Below are positions 31,557 through 44,185 of a stretch of DNA of 64,000 bases, piece after piece. Positions within the stretch are counted from its first letter, which is position 1; each line of letters starts with the position of its first letter. Below the pieces are notes generated by a model. It did not search any database, was not told the DNA's origin, and saw nothing but the letters and a program-made list of their open reading frames with translations. Source of the DNA: Coix lacryma-jobi var. lacryma-jobi (lineage: Eukaryota; Streptophyta; Magnoliopsida; Poales; Poaceae); NCBI GenBank assembly GCA_009763385.1, contig CM019830.1:90906289-90970288 (forward strand), in the 5' to 3' direction. A program made the translations under genes and the position numbers.

Positions 31557-34500
31557 TTAGAACTTTCTTCCTGCCAGCCAGCGACTGTAGAATGCGAGAG
31601 CCTCCTTAGGCTTGTACTCGGGCACAGCATGTCCGGCTCCCTGCAATGTTGCCACTACCATGTGAAAAACAAAAGGCTTAAACCGGACAACCATGAGAAA
31701 TTCACCGAGGTCCTTCATTCCCTGGAATGAGCGCAATTGATGGATGCCATGTAGAGATCCTCATTCAGACCATGAGGTGTTGAATTTTATGGAAATGGTA
31801 GCACAAAAAACATTGTTTTAGGGGCAATTGCAAATTTGCCATTCCTTACAACCTTTTGAAATTTTATCCCTAAAAATATGTCACAACAACTATAATGGCA
31901 TTCGTGAAAAAAAAAATAAGACAACTGTGACAAAATTTGCTGATGTCTCATTTTTTCCTGTACAATGAGAGGTGAAGGAACTTGAGCTGCGTACCTTTAT
32001 AGTGAGGAACGTGAGATTGTGACCGTATCCTTCTGTGTATCTGTAATGACACAAGCTAAATTAGGACCAAACTTTAGGGAATTTTGATTTATGACATCCA
32101 ACCATGTTGCTCCCCAGATAACAATATGAGATTTTCTTTTCCCATGGGAAAAGCACCACCATTCGTTTGAATTTCAAGGCAAAGTGTCAACTATACTAGC
32201 AAGATATTCTATTGGTTGCTCGACTCAATAAGTGCATGCCTCGTTAGTAATGTTCTCCCCCATTTAATTAATGTGGAACGATTGTAGTACAAGTCTAGCT
32301 TACTCATTATGTAGAATGGAGCACGAAACATGCATAATGGAGCATGGAACTTTTGTTGTGTGCATTGTCCATGGAATTGTCATAAATGAAACGGTTGTAA
32401 TCAAGAGATAATCCACGAGGAAAAAAAAATGTTTATCTTGTGGGTTATCTCTTACAACCATTTCGTTTATTCATTTTTTTAGAAAAAGAAATTCTATTCC
32501 GGTCTCTGCAAGAGTTTTGCATGCAACCAAATCTTGATACAATTCCAGCCTTTTGCTGATTTTAGCTCGTAAAACGAGAAACTAAACAAAGGTATAATCG
32601 ATTAAACCCTAAGCACTAAGCCTTTTCAACGACAACCATCCATGCTTGGCGATTATGATGGATGTGCCTAATTGTCACCTTATATACATGTTCAACTTGT
32701 CAAGAGATAACAATCAATCCTTGGTTCTCATCAGTTCAATCAATCTTCCATAAATTGCCTAATCGTCACACTTCATATACCCATTTCGTGGGTATATCTT
32801 ATCACTACACCACAACCCTTAAATAGCATCTAACTGCAGTTGCTAAAAGTTGATAATCAGCATTGGACGGTGAGTCGCTAAAGCTTTGTGAAGGACAGTG
32901 GGTTGCTAAAACCGAATACAGCGATGGATGGTCCATTGCTATAAAATTTTTTACTTTTGCAATGGATTGTCCGTCGCTATATCATAGTAACAATATCCGA
33001 TGGTCCGTGGCTAACAAAATTTTATACTCTATCTAGTGATCAGCCCAGACCAACCCATCCGACGGCCCAAATCGGCCCATCTAAAAAACCCTAGACTATA
33101 TAACCTCTTCCTCCTTCTCCCCGTTCTCTTCACCCTCCATCAGCCGCAATACACTGCCTCTGTCTCTCAAGAGTCCGACGTTTCCGGTGGCGGTACGGTG
33201 ACGCAAGGTCCCTCCATCGGCGACGCGGCGACGAGGGGTCTTCCATTGGCGGCACGGCGGCGCGGGCCTTCTCCAGCAGTGGCGCGAGGCATAGATCGCG
33301 GATCGATGTGGGGCGGCACCATGGCCGTCGTGACCTCCGTGCTTGCCGCTGCGGATATCCTAAGCCACCGTGGCCGCCGTACGCGCCGCCGCCACGCCGT
33401 CGTCCCCGCGGCCGCCGTCCCCGCCGCATGGCGTCCAGGCCGTCATCCCCTACGCACAGATCTGCTTCACCCTGAGGTAAACCTCTCTACTCGATTCTCC
33501 ATCCTGAGGTAAACCTCTACATCTGCGTGACTTCAATTCCTTGAATATTGTTTAGGGTTCATGTGTTGTGGGTCGTGCTGGCTGTTCACCAAATCAGTAG
33601 CGCTTCAGGATGTGCACAATCCCATGCAGTAGTTTGTCAACCGTGACCACAAGGTGAGGATAGAAGCTGTCATTTCATTCTTCCCTGGTTGCTGTAGAGA
33701 TTGGTTCATGGTTGATATGAATAGAAAGGCTGGACTGTTCCTATCATAGCTCATGTTTCATCAGCTGGTGTGGTGAACTTTTCCTATTTTTCCTCTTTTC
33801 TAATTGGAAAGCAGCGCATCTGCTTTGGTGTGGGGAAAATGGCCATTATATATTCGGTAGCTTTGTGTGAACTCGATGAACTTAAATGAAGAATTCGATG
33901 GCCATATTACTGGGTTTGTACCAGTCAGGATATAACTCTCTACGGGTTGCTGCTCCATATTTTGTCTGAGCTTTGGATTACTGGGTTTGTACCAGTCAGG
34001 AACAAGTGACGTATAGAAAAAAAACTCTAATTTTATCCGAATTAGTGTTCCAAATGCAGATATAATTCGTTTGTCTCTTAAATTACTCCTGAATAGTCCC
34101 AATCTCAATTTTAGCTGGGGGACTATGGTAGTAGTAGTACCTTAATAGCAGCAGTATATAGCATTTAAAATTACTCAATAATCCCAATTTCAATTTTAAC
34201 TATGATCTCTCAATAATTTTAACTATGATCTCTCAATAATTTTGTAGTCAGGTATCATGTTCCTTTTTTGTTCCTATTATGTACTCATTTGGAATAACTT
34301 TGTGTGATTGCTATGGAGAAGATACTCTGGTAATAAAGGTTGCAGGTCTTTGTATCATTCGTGTTACTATGATGTCCGAGTTGTGCATCTATTCAATTAT
34401 ATGATGCATATACATTTTGTCACTGCTTACTTGTGGATGTCCGAGGGGGGTGCATATACATTTTGTCTCCCTTATTGCCTTTTTGTCAAATATCATATTA

Positions 34501-37500
34501 ATTAGGTAGTGTGTTCTACTAAATGTGGACATAGGATTATGCTGCCATGGCTCCCCTTTTGTTCATCCTGTTGTAGTGAGTTTCCATGAGAAAGCTTCCC
34601 TTTCCACTGAATCCAGCACTTAATTTATGTCTACACGCGACCCTGCTCTGTCCACTTTGCTTCACACAAATAGATTGGGATAAACACTTCTCCAGCAACA
34701 GTTCCTTCGTGATATTTGGTATGAGTTTCTGAAGATAAGGCAATTCAACTTAGTTTTTTAGCCTGTAAATGTGTTTGGTTGTCCTCATAGCAAAGGAGGT
34801 TTTGAAATACCATGAAGAGTTTGTAGGTGAGAAACCATTCCAATTTATAGGATATAATATTAAATAAGTAGAAAAAGTAGGATAGAACTTGAGAGTAAAT
34901 TTCACTGGAATAGAATTTTGCTTTTGTAATTTTAGTTCTTATAAGTGTTTTTTGCCTGGGAAAGATGAACTCCAAACACCTTGTATGTTTCTGTAACTTA
35001 AACTATTGGTAAGATTACTAGCTGTTAGAAGCAGTGCTATGGATGAACTCGATTAAAAAGTGTAGTACTTGTGCACCTTGGCTCTTATCTTAGGTTAGCA
35101 ACACCAATGTCTTTTAGTTAGTCTAGAAACAATACTGAAATTATATTTCACCTGAGCTTTCTCCATGGTTAATTCCCAAAACATGGCAGCAATTTACCAC
35201 AACATGCATATTTTTAAAATGAACTGTATTTGTAAACATTATCTCAATTTATTAGCTTTATGATATTTTTACCTGAGCTTTATGAACTGTTATTCTACGT
35301 ACACGAGCTTTATGAAAATCAAATCAGCAGAGCGATGAACATAATTAGAGGCAGTGTGATTCCTTGATCGCATTGTTTTTGCTAGAAAAGCTAATTAGGT
35401 GTTTTATAAATTCCAAAGATACTTTTACCAAAAAAAGTATGGACATTCTTGCATGTTCTTGTGTATCAAGGTAGTAAGTAATAATGTTTTCTCTCTTTTT
35501 CAGGTCTTCTATATCATCAGAAGAGGAGGCTACTACATTAATGACAACAAGGTAAGCCAGCTCCTCTCTTTGTGCTATTGACATTGCATCGAGCAAATTA
35601 AATAGTGAAGGAATGGAACAAGTCCAACTTTTGTTTGCCTGACTGATGTTATTAAGACAGTGCTACCCCTCTGCTTCAATCCATAGTTCAAATAAAATGT
35701 GATCTAAAAACTGTATTTACCAAGTACTTGATGGTGGATGAGACAGAAGATGACTTATTAGATTGTCTTGTCATGTCATTATCTTTGTTGTTTGCTCTGA
35801 GACTGCAATGTCTGAGAAACATTAATCAACTCAAGTAGTGAAATCTGAAATACTGGAACTAAAACACACAAACTTTGGGCTGGGTAAGCACTAGATGTTT
35901 CATTTTTGGAGGCAAACTGGATATTTCTCCTTGTAAGTTGTACATTGGAACCTTTAACTTCGTTAGATTACTCATTTCTTATCTTTTTTCAGGAACTTTT
36001 GGGTGCTGAAGGACATCTTGTCAACAGCGAGCTGATCGTAGGGCTAATAAGTTTTGGATTACTCATTTCATACCTTACTTATGTTGAGTGACATTACATG
36101 TATAATATACTTTACGATACATAAATCAATTTTTGTATAATGTGAGAACGTTTGAATGTCATCACTTTTGTGTATGTGAAGGTATAGCTAATGTTTGATT
36201 ATTAGCTATATCTTGAGACCAGCTTTTATTTTTTTATATCTATTTAATTAAACTCGATGGGCGGTCAGTTGCTTGTTATCGCGATGAAATGTCCGTTGCT
36301 AAAACTACTAACAGGCGGTCCGTTGCTGAATGTTGGGGCGATGGATGGTCCGTCGCTAAAGATGAGGTCCGTCGCTATATACATACAACCACGGCTTCAA
36401 CAGCAACTGCTAGGGTCCGTTGCTATAACTTTTAGCCACGGACCGTCCATCGCTGTATACCCCTTATACCAACTTCAAGTCAGTCGTTGATTAAGGCTTG
36501 TGGCTTATATATAACGGTTGTCAAAATTTAATATTTAAAGAACCGAATAAAAGCATCAATCAATCTTTAAACATGTATACATAGTGATAATTAGGAAACT
36601 CGTCAAGGCTTGATTTATTGTTAAAACACTCGTCAAGGATTGATTAATAGTTTTCTTCAAGACTTTTAATGCATGGAAGATTTTGGACATGAAGCAAGGG
36701 TTACATCCACTGATTTTTTTTTAGGAATACTTCCACTGGATTGAGTATATGCAATATAAGAATAACTCGTTGGCGTCTTGAGGAGGTGACATATAAAGAG
36801 TGAATTTCACCATAATGCAAACAAATCAATTCACTCAACTAGTACAAGCTAAAAATCAGGTACAAGTAGGGGTACCAAGAGCTATGCACAAAAATTCCCA
36901 AAGTAAATTTTATTCTTTGAATTGTGGGACAACATCCAGGAGTGTTGTAACAAGCAAAATTATCAACTACTATCAAAATATAGGAGTGAAACCCATGGGT
37001 ACCGCTCCCCTGTATGTCTAGTTCTGGTTTTAAATGTAGTAATCATGTTTGTCAAAAAAATGTAGTAATCATAGGGTATTTAATTTAGAACCATAAATGA
37101 AAGGCCACTTCTCAAGTAGTGACCGCCTAGGAACATGTTGAAAGTGTTGTATCTCAATGAGGCCTCTCCCTTTTATGTTAGAACTAGGGTTTGATCCTTC
37201 GTTGGCAGCCCATATTCGGGATCATCCCACGCGCTATCCATGCATTATCAAAGAACTAGTTTTGAAAATGATGGAACGCCAACTTTGTTTTTTAGCAAAC
37301 ACCTCCCATTTCGTCCAAAAAAATGCTCAAAATGCGTAGCCCTAGTCAAATCCATTGCAATAACCAACCCACCATGCACATCCCTAGCCGATTTTACTCG
37401 TCTTCACCAACATGGAGCCACTACATGCCATGCTATACCTTAGCCATGCTTATTTTAGCGCTGGGATTATCCTCATTTCATCATGCTTGTTCACAATAAC

Positions 37501-38006
37501 TAAATACTTTTGTAGGTAGACAAACCGGTGTGAGACACTACTAAATCTTTTGTCATCAATTAGTTTGGTAAACTATCTGAAAAAATATTGTGTGATCACA
37601 TCGGTAAAAGCGGGCAGAATTAGCTTAGGCAAATGTGTAGTGGGATGAATTTTATAGTAAACTAACTAGAGGTGAATAGAGGTGGCTAAGGATGTAAACG
37701 GGTCTAATGTGGATCAATACCTATGTATACAAATAAGTATAGCTACATTATTTTTCAGGTTAGGATTCATATATATATATATATATATATAAGTGCTATT
37801 CTACACTATTCTACACCAAACTGTTGTACTGAACAGAATTCAGTATTGTTCAGTAGTCGCGTATCAGTATTATTCAGTATTTTTTGATGCTAGGTGTAAT
37901 ACTGACTGATACTGAACGCTGTCCAGTACTACTCAGTATTTTTTTAGTCAATTTTGCCTAATGGTGTAGAATAATATTCTACACCTAGGGTGTAGAATAG
38001 CACTGC

Positions 38007-38060
<54 letters not shown>

Positions 38061-41000
38061 AACAATTTTAGTATCTGGATATGGATATGGTATGGATACT
38101 TAATTCCTGGATTCAAATATGGTATGGATACGAAGCCCTTCGGTCAACGGTTAATTTGGAAATATTCATATAATTTACACCCCTAGTGGTGAATCTTTGC
38201 AACAAAAGATTTTATGTGATCAAATCTTAAATCCAATTAACATTATAGGGAAAATATTTCATAAAGTGAACGGTTGTTGGACAACGGAAAATGGCACATA
38301 AAAAACTAATAATTTCTACACATGTATTTGGACGATCAAAATGGAGGCAATTCAAAGAAAGTACAGAGTTCGGTATACCCGGCAACTTGGTCCCCAAAGT
38401 ACCATGGCCGCCATCTATCAACAACTTGGTAGCCTATTGATTTCACCCATGCTTCAGTACCAGGGTAAGGAATACACAGGTCATGGTCTCCGCTACAGCA
38501 TGACAAACAAACATATCATAATACATTCTTTAATTCTTAGAAAATTGTTAGACATATTTCTAATGTATTGTTCTATGCAAATGAAGCAAGAATCATTAGA
38601 TCAACTTAATGATTATGTTATCTTTTTATGTATATGTTTACAGGCCTAACAATATAGACAGTATAATAACAAGATCCACAAATCGATAAAATAGTTAGTG
38701 TCTCCAAAGCACGATGTGTATACTGAACCCAAATCTATGGGGTACATGGAACATTTTACAGTACAAATAAAGTAGCATATAGGATCAAAATTCTAGTGCT
38801 AAAGGAAAGTTTACTATCCCAATTATTCTTAACGGTAATAGCGCTAAAACTTCTCTAGTGAGATTTATTACTTTACTAGGACTGAATGTCAGACGAAATT
38901 AAGTTTTCATACGATTTTACATTCACCTTCTTTGAACCAATAAAACGTGAAACCTTTGCTTTCTGTTCTAATCCAAATGGGAAATAGAATCAACTCATCG
39001 AGAATATGTTCTAATCCGAACAGAGTTGTATACGCTCGCTACAAAGTTCTAGAAACTACTCAAATTTAACATTCCCAAATGACAGATTAACTGGTTTTAT
39101 ATGTACCTATAAATTAGCACGCGATATCCCAAACCTGTAAACTTCTTGTGATAGCTCAACATTGTCCCAGTGTCATGAGTGAAGTCTATTCTTGCAGTAT
39201 ACAGTTCCCATGATCCAATTAAGCTTTTCTGATAATGCACCATTTGATTGAATCAGTTTCCCACATAAACTAGAGGATTAGTGCTAACTTTAAGGGTTAA
39301 GTCAAATGGGAATTTTTTTTCTACCACACATAAATATCTTACTGATTTGGCATGAATTGCGGCTCTAACATCTTCATCATCCAGCCATGTAGTAGCAACT
39401 TCATCACTCTATATGTAATCATGTACATGGAAATGTCAAATAAAATGCTGTGGAAAAAAGGGGCAAGCACAACTGTCTAAAGACGGATTAATAAGCAATA
39501 TGATTCCAGAAAATTCAAAAGGAACACGATCCACTATAAATTTTCAGCAAGACGTGATAGTGACATCTTGAAATGTATTGTGGCCGAATTGGTAATTTAA
39601 TTAGCGCAGCAGCTTCAAACAGGACAGCGGTATAAATTAAATTTTCTGTTTTATATATTCAAGAAGAAAAACATGACGACATTCTGATCAGTTAACCAGA
39701 GGACATTGACCTAATAGTTTACATACCGTGCAGGGAAGTGATCTACCACCAAGGCCTGGCCACATCGGAACGTGACCATCCTTGAGAGCAAGACGGAGGG
39801 GCCAAGAACGCCCTGCCATTCGCTTCCTCACTGGAAATGACCTATTTGTCTCTCCTAGCCTTCTAAAACTCTGCGGTAAGCTGCTGTTGATGAACTCCAG
39901 TTCTTGGATTTCAGGATGATGGTAACAAGGTGCAAGGATATTGTACTTGTTCAGGTCTTTAAGTTCCTGCATATACTCAAGATAGTTGTTACAGAACCTA
40001 CTAGCTAAACTGACCAGATGCTGGCAATTTATATGTTCCGACTGAGACACATTACCCAGCGCACTCTGTCGATCTTCTCTTGGCACAGATTATCTACAGC
40101 GCCAAAGAATGTGCCACGGCAAGAGGCTTTGACATCCTGAAACAAATTATATCAGGTCGGTCGATAGATTTTGGTTGGATTGAAACGAAACTCGGTAGCT
40201 CAATCTGTGGCCTAGATATTCATGCAGAAAGATTCTAGAGTAAACAAGCGTGTTGAAATTATTATTAGCATAAAAGTTGAACCACAGACCTCATACATGT
40301 CAGTTGAGATGAGGCCCATCCCATGTGCAAATGGCACAAAGGAATTGAAGTCGTAGTCTATGTCAGTTGCTGGATTGCCAATTAGATAGCCCTGAACAAA
40401 TTTTGGAAGATTCTAACTATAAAACATTCATTAAAATTTTGTGTCTGCGATTCTGAATTATACAACAAAACATTAAAGAATGTGAATGAGGGAATATAGA
40501 ACCTTGAAATTGATTCTTGGCTTCACACCTCTCTCAATGCCTGTAAATACATGAGCATATATATTATTATGATCAATAGACTTGGGATAATGGTAATTTT
40601 CTGATCTGATCCACTTTTTGATTCACAATGTCAACCTTTAACAACTTCGTCAGTGATTGTGGGGATATAAACCCCTCCATATGACTCCCCTGAGATGTAG
40701 AACGGGTTCAATTGAAACTCGGGGTATAACTCAAACCACTGCAAGATCGAATCAGCCTCAGCATAAGGTTCCTCCGGCAAGGTGTATGACAGATGACAAA
40801 GCTTTACTAAAGCGCGGTACCTTCAACAGGAATTTGTGCGCATCAGCTGCGGTTTTCAGGTCACCCGTTATATAATCTGATTTGTTCAACGAGTAGGACA
40901 TCCCAACACCGGCAGGAGAGTCAAGATACATGATGTTCGAGACCTTTTCAATGACAAATTCAATTTATTATCATTTGGATTGTAGGTTGACTATAGAAAT

Positions 41001-42142
41001 GTGTATTATTTGGACATATATTTTTGCCAATTGGCAGACAAGTGTAAAAGAAACATGTGCACAAATAGTGGTTTTTTTTTACTCGCTCCGTTTGAAATTG
41101 TTGTTCGCTTTGGTTTTATCCAAAGACGACAAACGTTTATAACTTGGACTAAATTTATGGAAATATACACCAACATCTAGAACATCAAATTTATTTTAAA
41201 AAAACTTTCTCCGTGAAATATACTATCAAAAATATATTTATTGGACTTACAGATGTTATTATATTTTTTTCAGAAACTTAATTAATGAAAGTTAGAGGGA
41301 TTTGACTCAGAACAAAGCAAACGTGAATATAATTTGGAATGGTAGGACCGTAGGAGTAGTTTGTCTAAAAAACGTGGTTTATTAGGACACCGACAGGTGC
41401 AACAAACCACGATAACCACTCCTTTTATTAAAAAAATGTACTGTAATATTTCTCTACGTGCACTCACCGGCAGAAGGTGCAACCAACATCACCTAGGTAG
41501 ATAGCCAGTGACATCTCGCAGTATGGATCTATGGATTAGCATGAAGAAGCTCTCAAATGTAATGGATGCATGTTTACCTTTGACCAGCTGTAGGGGTTGA
41601 GCTGCAGCTTGGGCAGGCTTCCAGGCGAGCTCCCAGGCTCGAAATTAAAGGGACCTGTGGATCAGATAAGCATAGCCGCTAGCTGCCTCTCAGAACGTAA
41701 TCGATCGGAAGAAGACGCGGACAGTAGAGCAAGACTCGCTGACCGTTCCCGTAGACGAAGCCGTCGAAGCTGGAGCATCCCGGACCTCCGTTGAGCCAGA
41801 TCACGACGGGGTCGGTGGCCGGGTCGCGCTCGGACAGCACCAGATAGTAGAAGAGGCTCCGCTCGCTACGCTCGTCCACGGTCACGTACCTGCAGCCACC
41901 AGCCGCACCGCCGCGCAGTATGTACGGCGAGAGCCGAGAGTAAGATTCATCGAGAAGAGATGGATCGAAGAGAAAGAGATATAAGGCGGCGGCGCGCATG
42001 GAGATTACCCGGAGTAGTGCTTGGAGGGGAAGGCACCATGGAAGCCCGGGAGGCCGGTGACCAGGTGCTCCACGGGCGCCGCGACGGCAGGCGGCCAGAG
42101 GAGCGCCGCCACGACGAGGAGGAGGAGGAAAGGGGAGGCCAT
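31557..42142 (-). CDS. Serine carboxypeptidase-like protein, complete, 14 exons
   Basis: Exons (high to low): 42142-42009, 41889-41744, 41654-41578, 40943-40821, 40738-40636, 40540-40503, 40391-40290, 40136-40056, 39966-39727, 39408-39343, 39228-39107, 38492-38379, 32040-31995, 31640-31557. They sum to 1476 nt, giving 491 residues. All junctions are GT-AG and in phase, and no stop is seen. Residues 1-21 are a signal peptide (MASPFLLLLVVAALLWPPAVA), so the product enters the secretory or vacuolar route. The oxyanion motif NGGPGCSS is at 78-85. The catalytic triad is Ser179 (GESYGG), Asp415 (SGDHD) and His468 (GAGHAVPEY). Family members are peptidases removing C-terminal residues or, in some clades, acyltransferases. 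The N-terminal and GAGHAVPEYKP features fit the classical carboxypeptidase group better, which is inference. Intron 12 is 6.3 kb because of transposons. Confidence 0.95.
32384..32473. repeat. Imperfect hairpin in intron 12 of the carboxypeptidase gene
   Basis: AAATGAAACGGTTGTAATCAAGAGATAATCCAC is followed after about 23 bases by GTGGGTTATCTCTTACAACCATTTCGTTT, its near complement. It is probably a small MITE or a foldback remnant. Confidence 0.55.
32803..36504. mobile_element. CACTA-like DNA transposon in intron 12, non-autonomous
   Basis: The left end reads CACTACACCACAACCCTTAA. The right end, read inward, has CCACAAGCCTTAATC as a degenerate partner. Both flanks carry subterminal copies of (G)ATGG(A/T)CCGTCGCTA: about five between 32870 and 33015 and about seven between 36250 and 36460, in both orientations, as expected for En/Spm-type subterminal arrays. 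No transposase is visible. The terminal match is weak and no 3-bp duplication could be confirmed. Confidence 0.55.
33036..36091 (+). other. Possible gene fragment carried by the CACTA-like element
   Basis: A TATA-like ACTATATAAC at about 33094 precedes a pyrimidine-rich leader and a GC-rich first frame (to 33475, GAG|GTAAAC donor). Further on, candidate exons 35504-35551 (VFYIIRRGGYYINDNK, donor GTAAGC) and 35993-36091 (ELLGAEGHLVNSELIVGL, then a hydrophobic end and TGA) join in phase. I do not recognise the protein. This would be a captured host fragment if real. Confidence 0.3.
37792..38004. mobile_element. MITE with 15-bp inverted ends between TA microsatellites
   Basis: Inverted ends AGTGCTATTCTACAC (37792) and GTGTAGAATAGCACT (38004), both extended imperfectly inward. 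The interior holds many CAGTA/TACTG words. It is flanked by (TA)n on both sides (37769-37790 and 38013-38057). Family not recognised. Confidence 0.65.
41082..41356. mobile_element. Stowaway-type MITE in intron 3 of the carboxypeptidase gene
   Basis: It begins CTCGCTCCGTTTGAAATTGTTGTTCGCTTTGG, close to the usual Stowaway start (CTCCCTCCGT...), and ends TGGAATGGTAGGACCGTAGGAG. It is flanked by TA at 41080-41081 and 41357-41358. Confidence 0.7.
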
Positions 42143-42226
42143 GGAGATTGGAGAGCCGAGCTCGCACAGCTCGGCAGACAGAGTGCAGCAGTGAAAAGAT
42201 AGTTTAAGGAGGCAAGTGGTAAAAGT

Positions 42227-42232
42227 CACGTG
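42227..42232 (-). promoter_or_regulatory. G-box upstream of the carboxypeptidase gene
   Basis: CACGTG lies about 85 bp before the start codon at 42142, within (C)CACGTGAC. This hexamer is bound by plant bZIP and bHLH factors. Regulation through it is inference. Confidence 0.4.
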
Positions 42233-42389
42233 GAGCGGTGGAGGCCTCGTCCTCACTCGTCACAACTATCGGCCAATCAAAGACAGCAATCGCGAGCCTC
42301 TCTTTCGTCGCTGACGGGGTACGGATTTGTTGAGAGGGGTGTGGGGCCGGCGACCGGCCGGATGGCCCCACATGTCCGGCAACCAAGCA

Positions 42390-42710
42390 GGTGGAATTTT
42401 TTTTATTAATAACTCAATTAAATAAAAAATTTCATAAACAACACTGTCTTTTTTTTTATAAAACTAACCCTTTTGTCGTGTCGTCCCCAATGGCGCGTCA
42501 AAAGCGTTAGCCGCGCCATCAATGGCGGCGCGGCAAAAGCGCCACCGTGGCACCGCCCGGCCACGCAGGCCCGCATGGCCCCGCTCGTCAGTTTGCCGCG
42601 CCAGGCGGGATGGCGCGGCTAGTGCGTTTACCGCGTCAGGAGGCCTGGCGCGGTCAACGGCTTTGCCGCGCCAGGCGGGTTGGCGCGGCAAAGCCCATCT
42701 AGATCTGGCC
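42390..42710 (+). repeat. Left terminal inverted repeat of the MULE
   Basis: An AT-rich outer 100 bp, then a GC-rich part with repeated foldbacks of the form TTTGCCGCGCCAGGCGGG.TGGCGCGGC. It is complementary to 62257-62578. Confidence 0.88.
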
Positions 42711-43122
42711 GCCGCTGGCCAGCAGCAGCCTCCTCTTCATTCCTCTCTTCTCCTCCCAAACCAATCCAATCCAATCCATTCAATTTCATCCCTCCTCTCT
42801 TCATCTCCCTCAATCGAACTTGTTCTTTCTGCACTAGAGGTATTTTGATCCATATTGCTGTTCTTTATCCATATTTGCAATGTAGGATTAAACCATATTT
42901 TGGTAAGTTAGGGTTTGTAGACAATATTTATTTTGAAAATGTCGTGACGTTAGTTGTTAATTAATGATGGATTTGTTCATGTATTAGACTTTTTATATCT
43001 GTTTTGCTTAATATTTTGTTCAATTTGTGTACATTTTTTGTGTAATATTTGTTACGTCATTATGTAGATTTATAATTAATCATGAATGTATGTGTAGCGT
43101 TGACATATTTTTTATTGTTAGG

Positions 43123-43812
43123 ATGCCGCGGCGTGGCAAAGCTAGTAAGTCAAGGTAAGATCGGTACATTGTTGATTTATTTGTCTGTTTTAATGAAGTA
43201 ATTTTGTGTTATGTTCATTTGTTATTGCGTTGATGATTGTAGGCAGCCTCTCACGGGCAATGCCTATGCCCGTTTGCCATTGCCTAGCGGTGTTCCGGTG
43301 CCCATGTGCTACTGCGGCGATGATTGTAAGGTCGCAATATCTGATGAGGAGCACACATACGGTCAGAGGTATTGGATGTGTGAGAATTATGCCTTTGACC
43401 CTACACCTAAACAGATCCGTATTGGACTGATGGTGAGAAGCTGATGGCTTGTTCTATACATGAATGACAAATCATTTATATTTTATTACCTAATTGACTT
43501 AGTCGTATTTTGTAGGAGCCTCTACCACTATGTGACTTCGAGCAGTGGATCGACACTGAGATGAAGTCGGAGGACAAGGAGCACGTAGAGAGGATGAAAA
43601 AGTGGGCTGCGGAGGACAAGGAGCGTTTGGAGAAGAGACGCAAAGAAGAGGCAGCACAAAAGCAGCATGAGGAAGAGGCAAGAATGAGGGATGCAGCTAA
43701 GCGTAGGGGGGAGAGGGAGAAGAGGCTTGAGCGTGTGCGCCGTGCCAAGGCTGCCATGGAGCAGGATCCGGACGCTGTGAGGAAGGGAAAGTGGCCTCGT
43801 TGCACTCAGTAG
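43123..43812 (+). CDS. GRF-type zinc-finger protein of the MULE, three exons
   Basis: Exons 43123-43154, 43243-43432 and 43516-43812 join in phase at GT-AG sites to give 172 residues. After a short basic start (MPRRGKASKSRQPLTG), residues about 27-85 form a GRF-like finger: CYCGDDC, then GQRYWMC, then CDFEQWID. The second half is a strongly charged helix (HVERMKKWAAEDKERLEKRRKEEAAQ), probably a coiled coil. GRF fingers bind single-stranded nucleic acid in several DNA-repair proteins. A role in transposition is inference. The gene lies just inside the left terminal repeat, on the strand opposite the transposase. Confidence 0.8.
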
Positions 43813-44185
43813 TGTGGTAGGTTCAGTAGCCATTATTGAGTAATGAACATTGTTGTCATTTGGTGGACTTGTTAGTGTATTGTACTGTTGGTTTGTACTT
43901 CGGTGTACCGTTTATTTCGGATCCTCGATTATGTAGTCTTGAACTGCGCTTTGTTCGACTTTTTCATATTTTGTTGGATTGTTTGCGGTAGTTCATGTGT
44001 TATCGATTTATTCTGGGATAAAGTGCGAGAAATAGAATAGAGCAAATAAGTACACGAACAACAAACTAGTACATGGCATGTGAGGATCTCTTACCGTAAC
44101 TTGGTTAAAAGGTCCTAGACTAATCCTAACATGCCTTAGGTAATTGATAGGCACAACACAACACACACATAGTGGTCTAAGTAGT

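Noticed and set aside
42464..42848. ORFs rich in RQAxWRGKA on both strands, also at 45071-45550 and 61924-62494
   Set aside because: They are translations of the GCCGCGCCA foldback motif in the MULE ends and its central palindrome.
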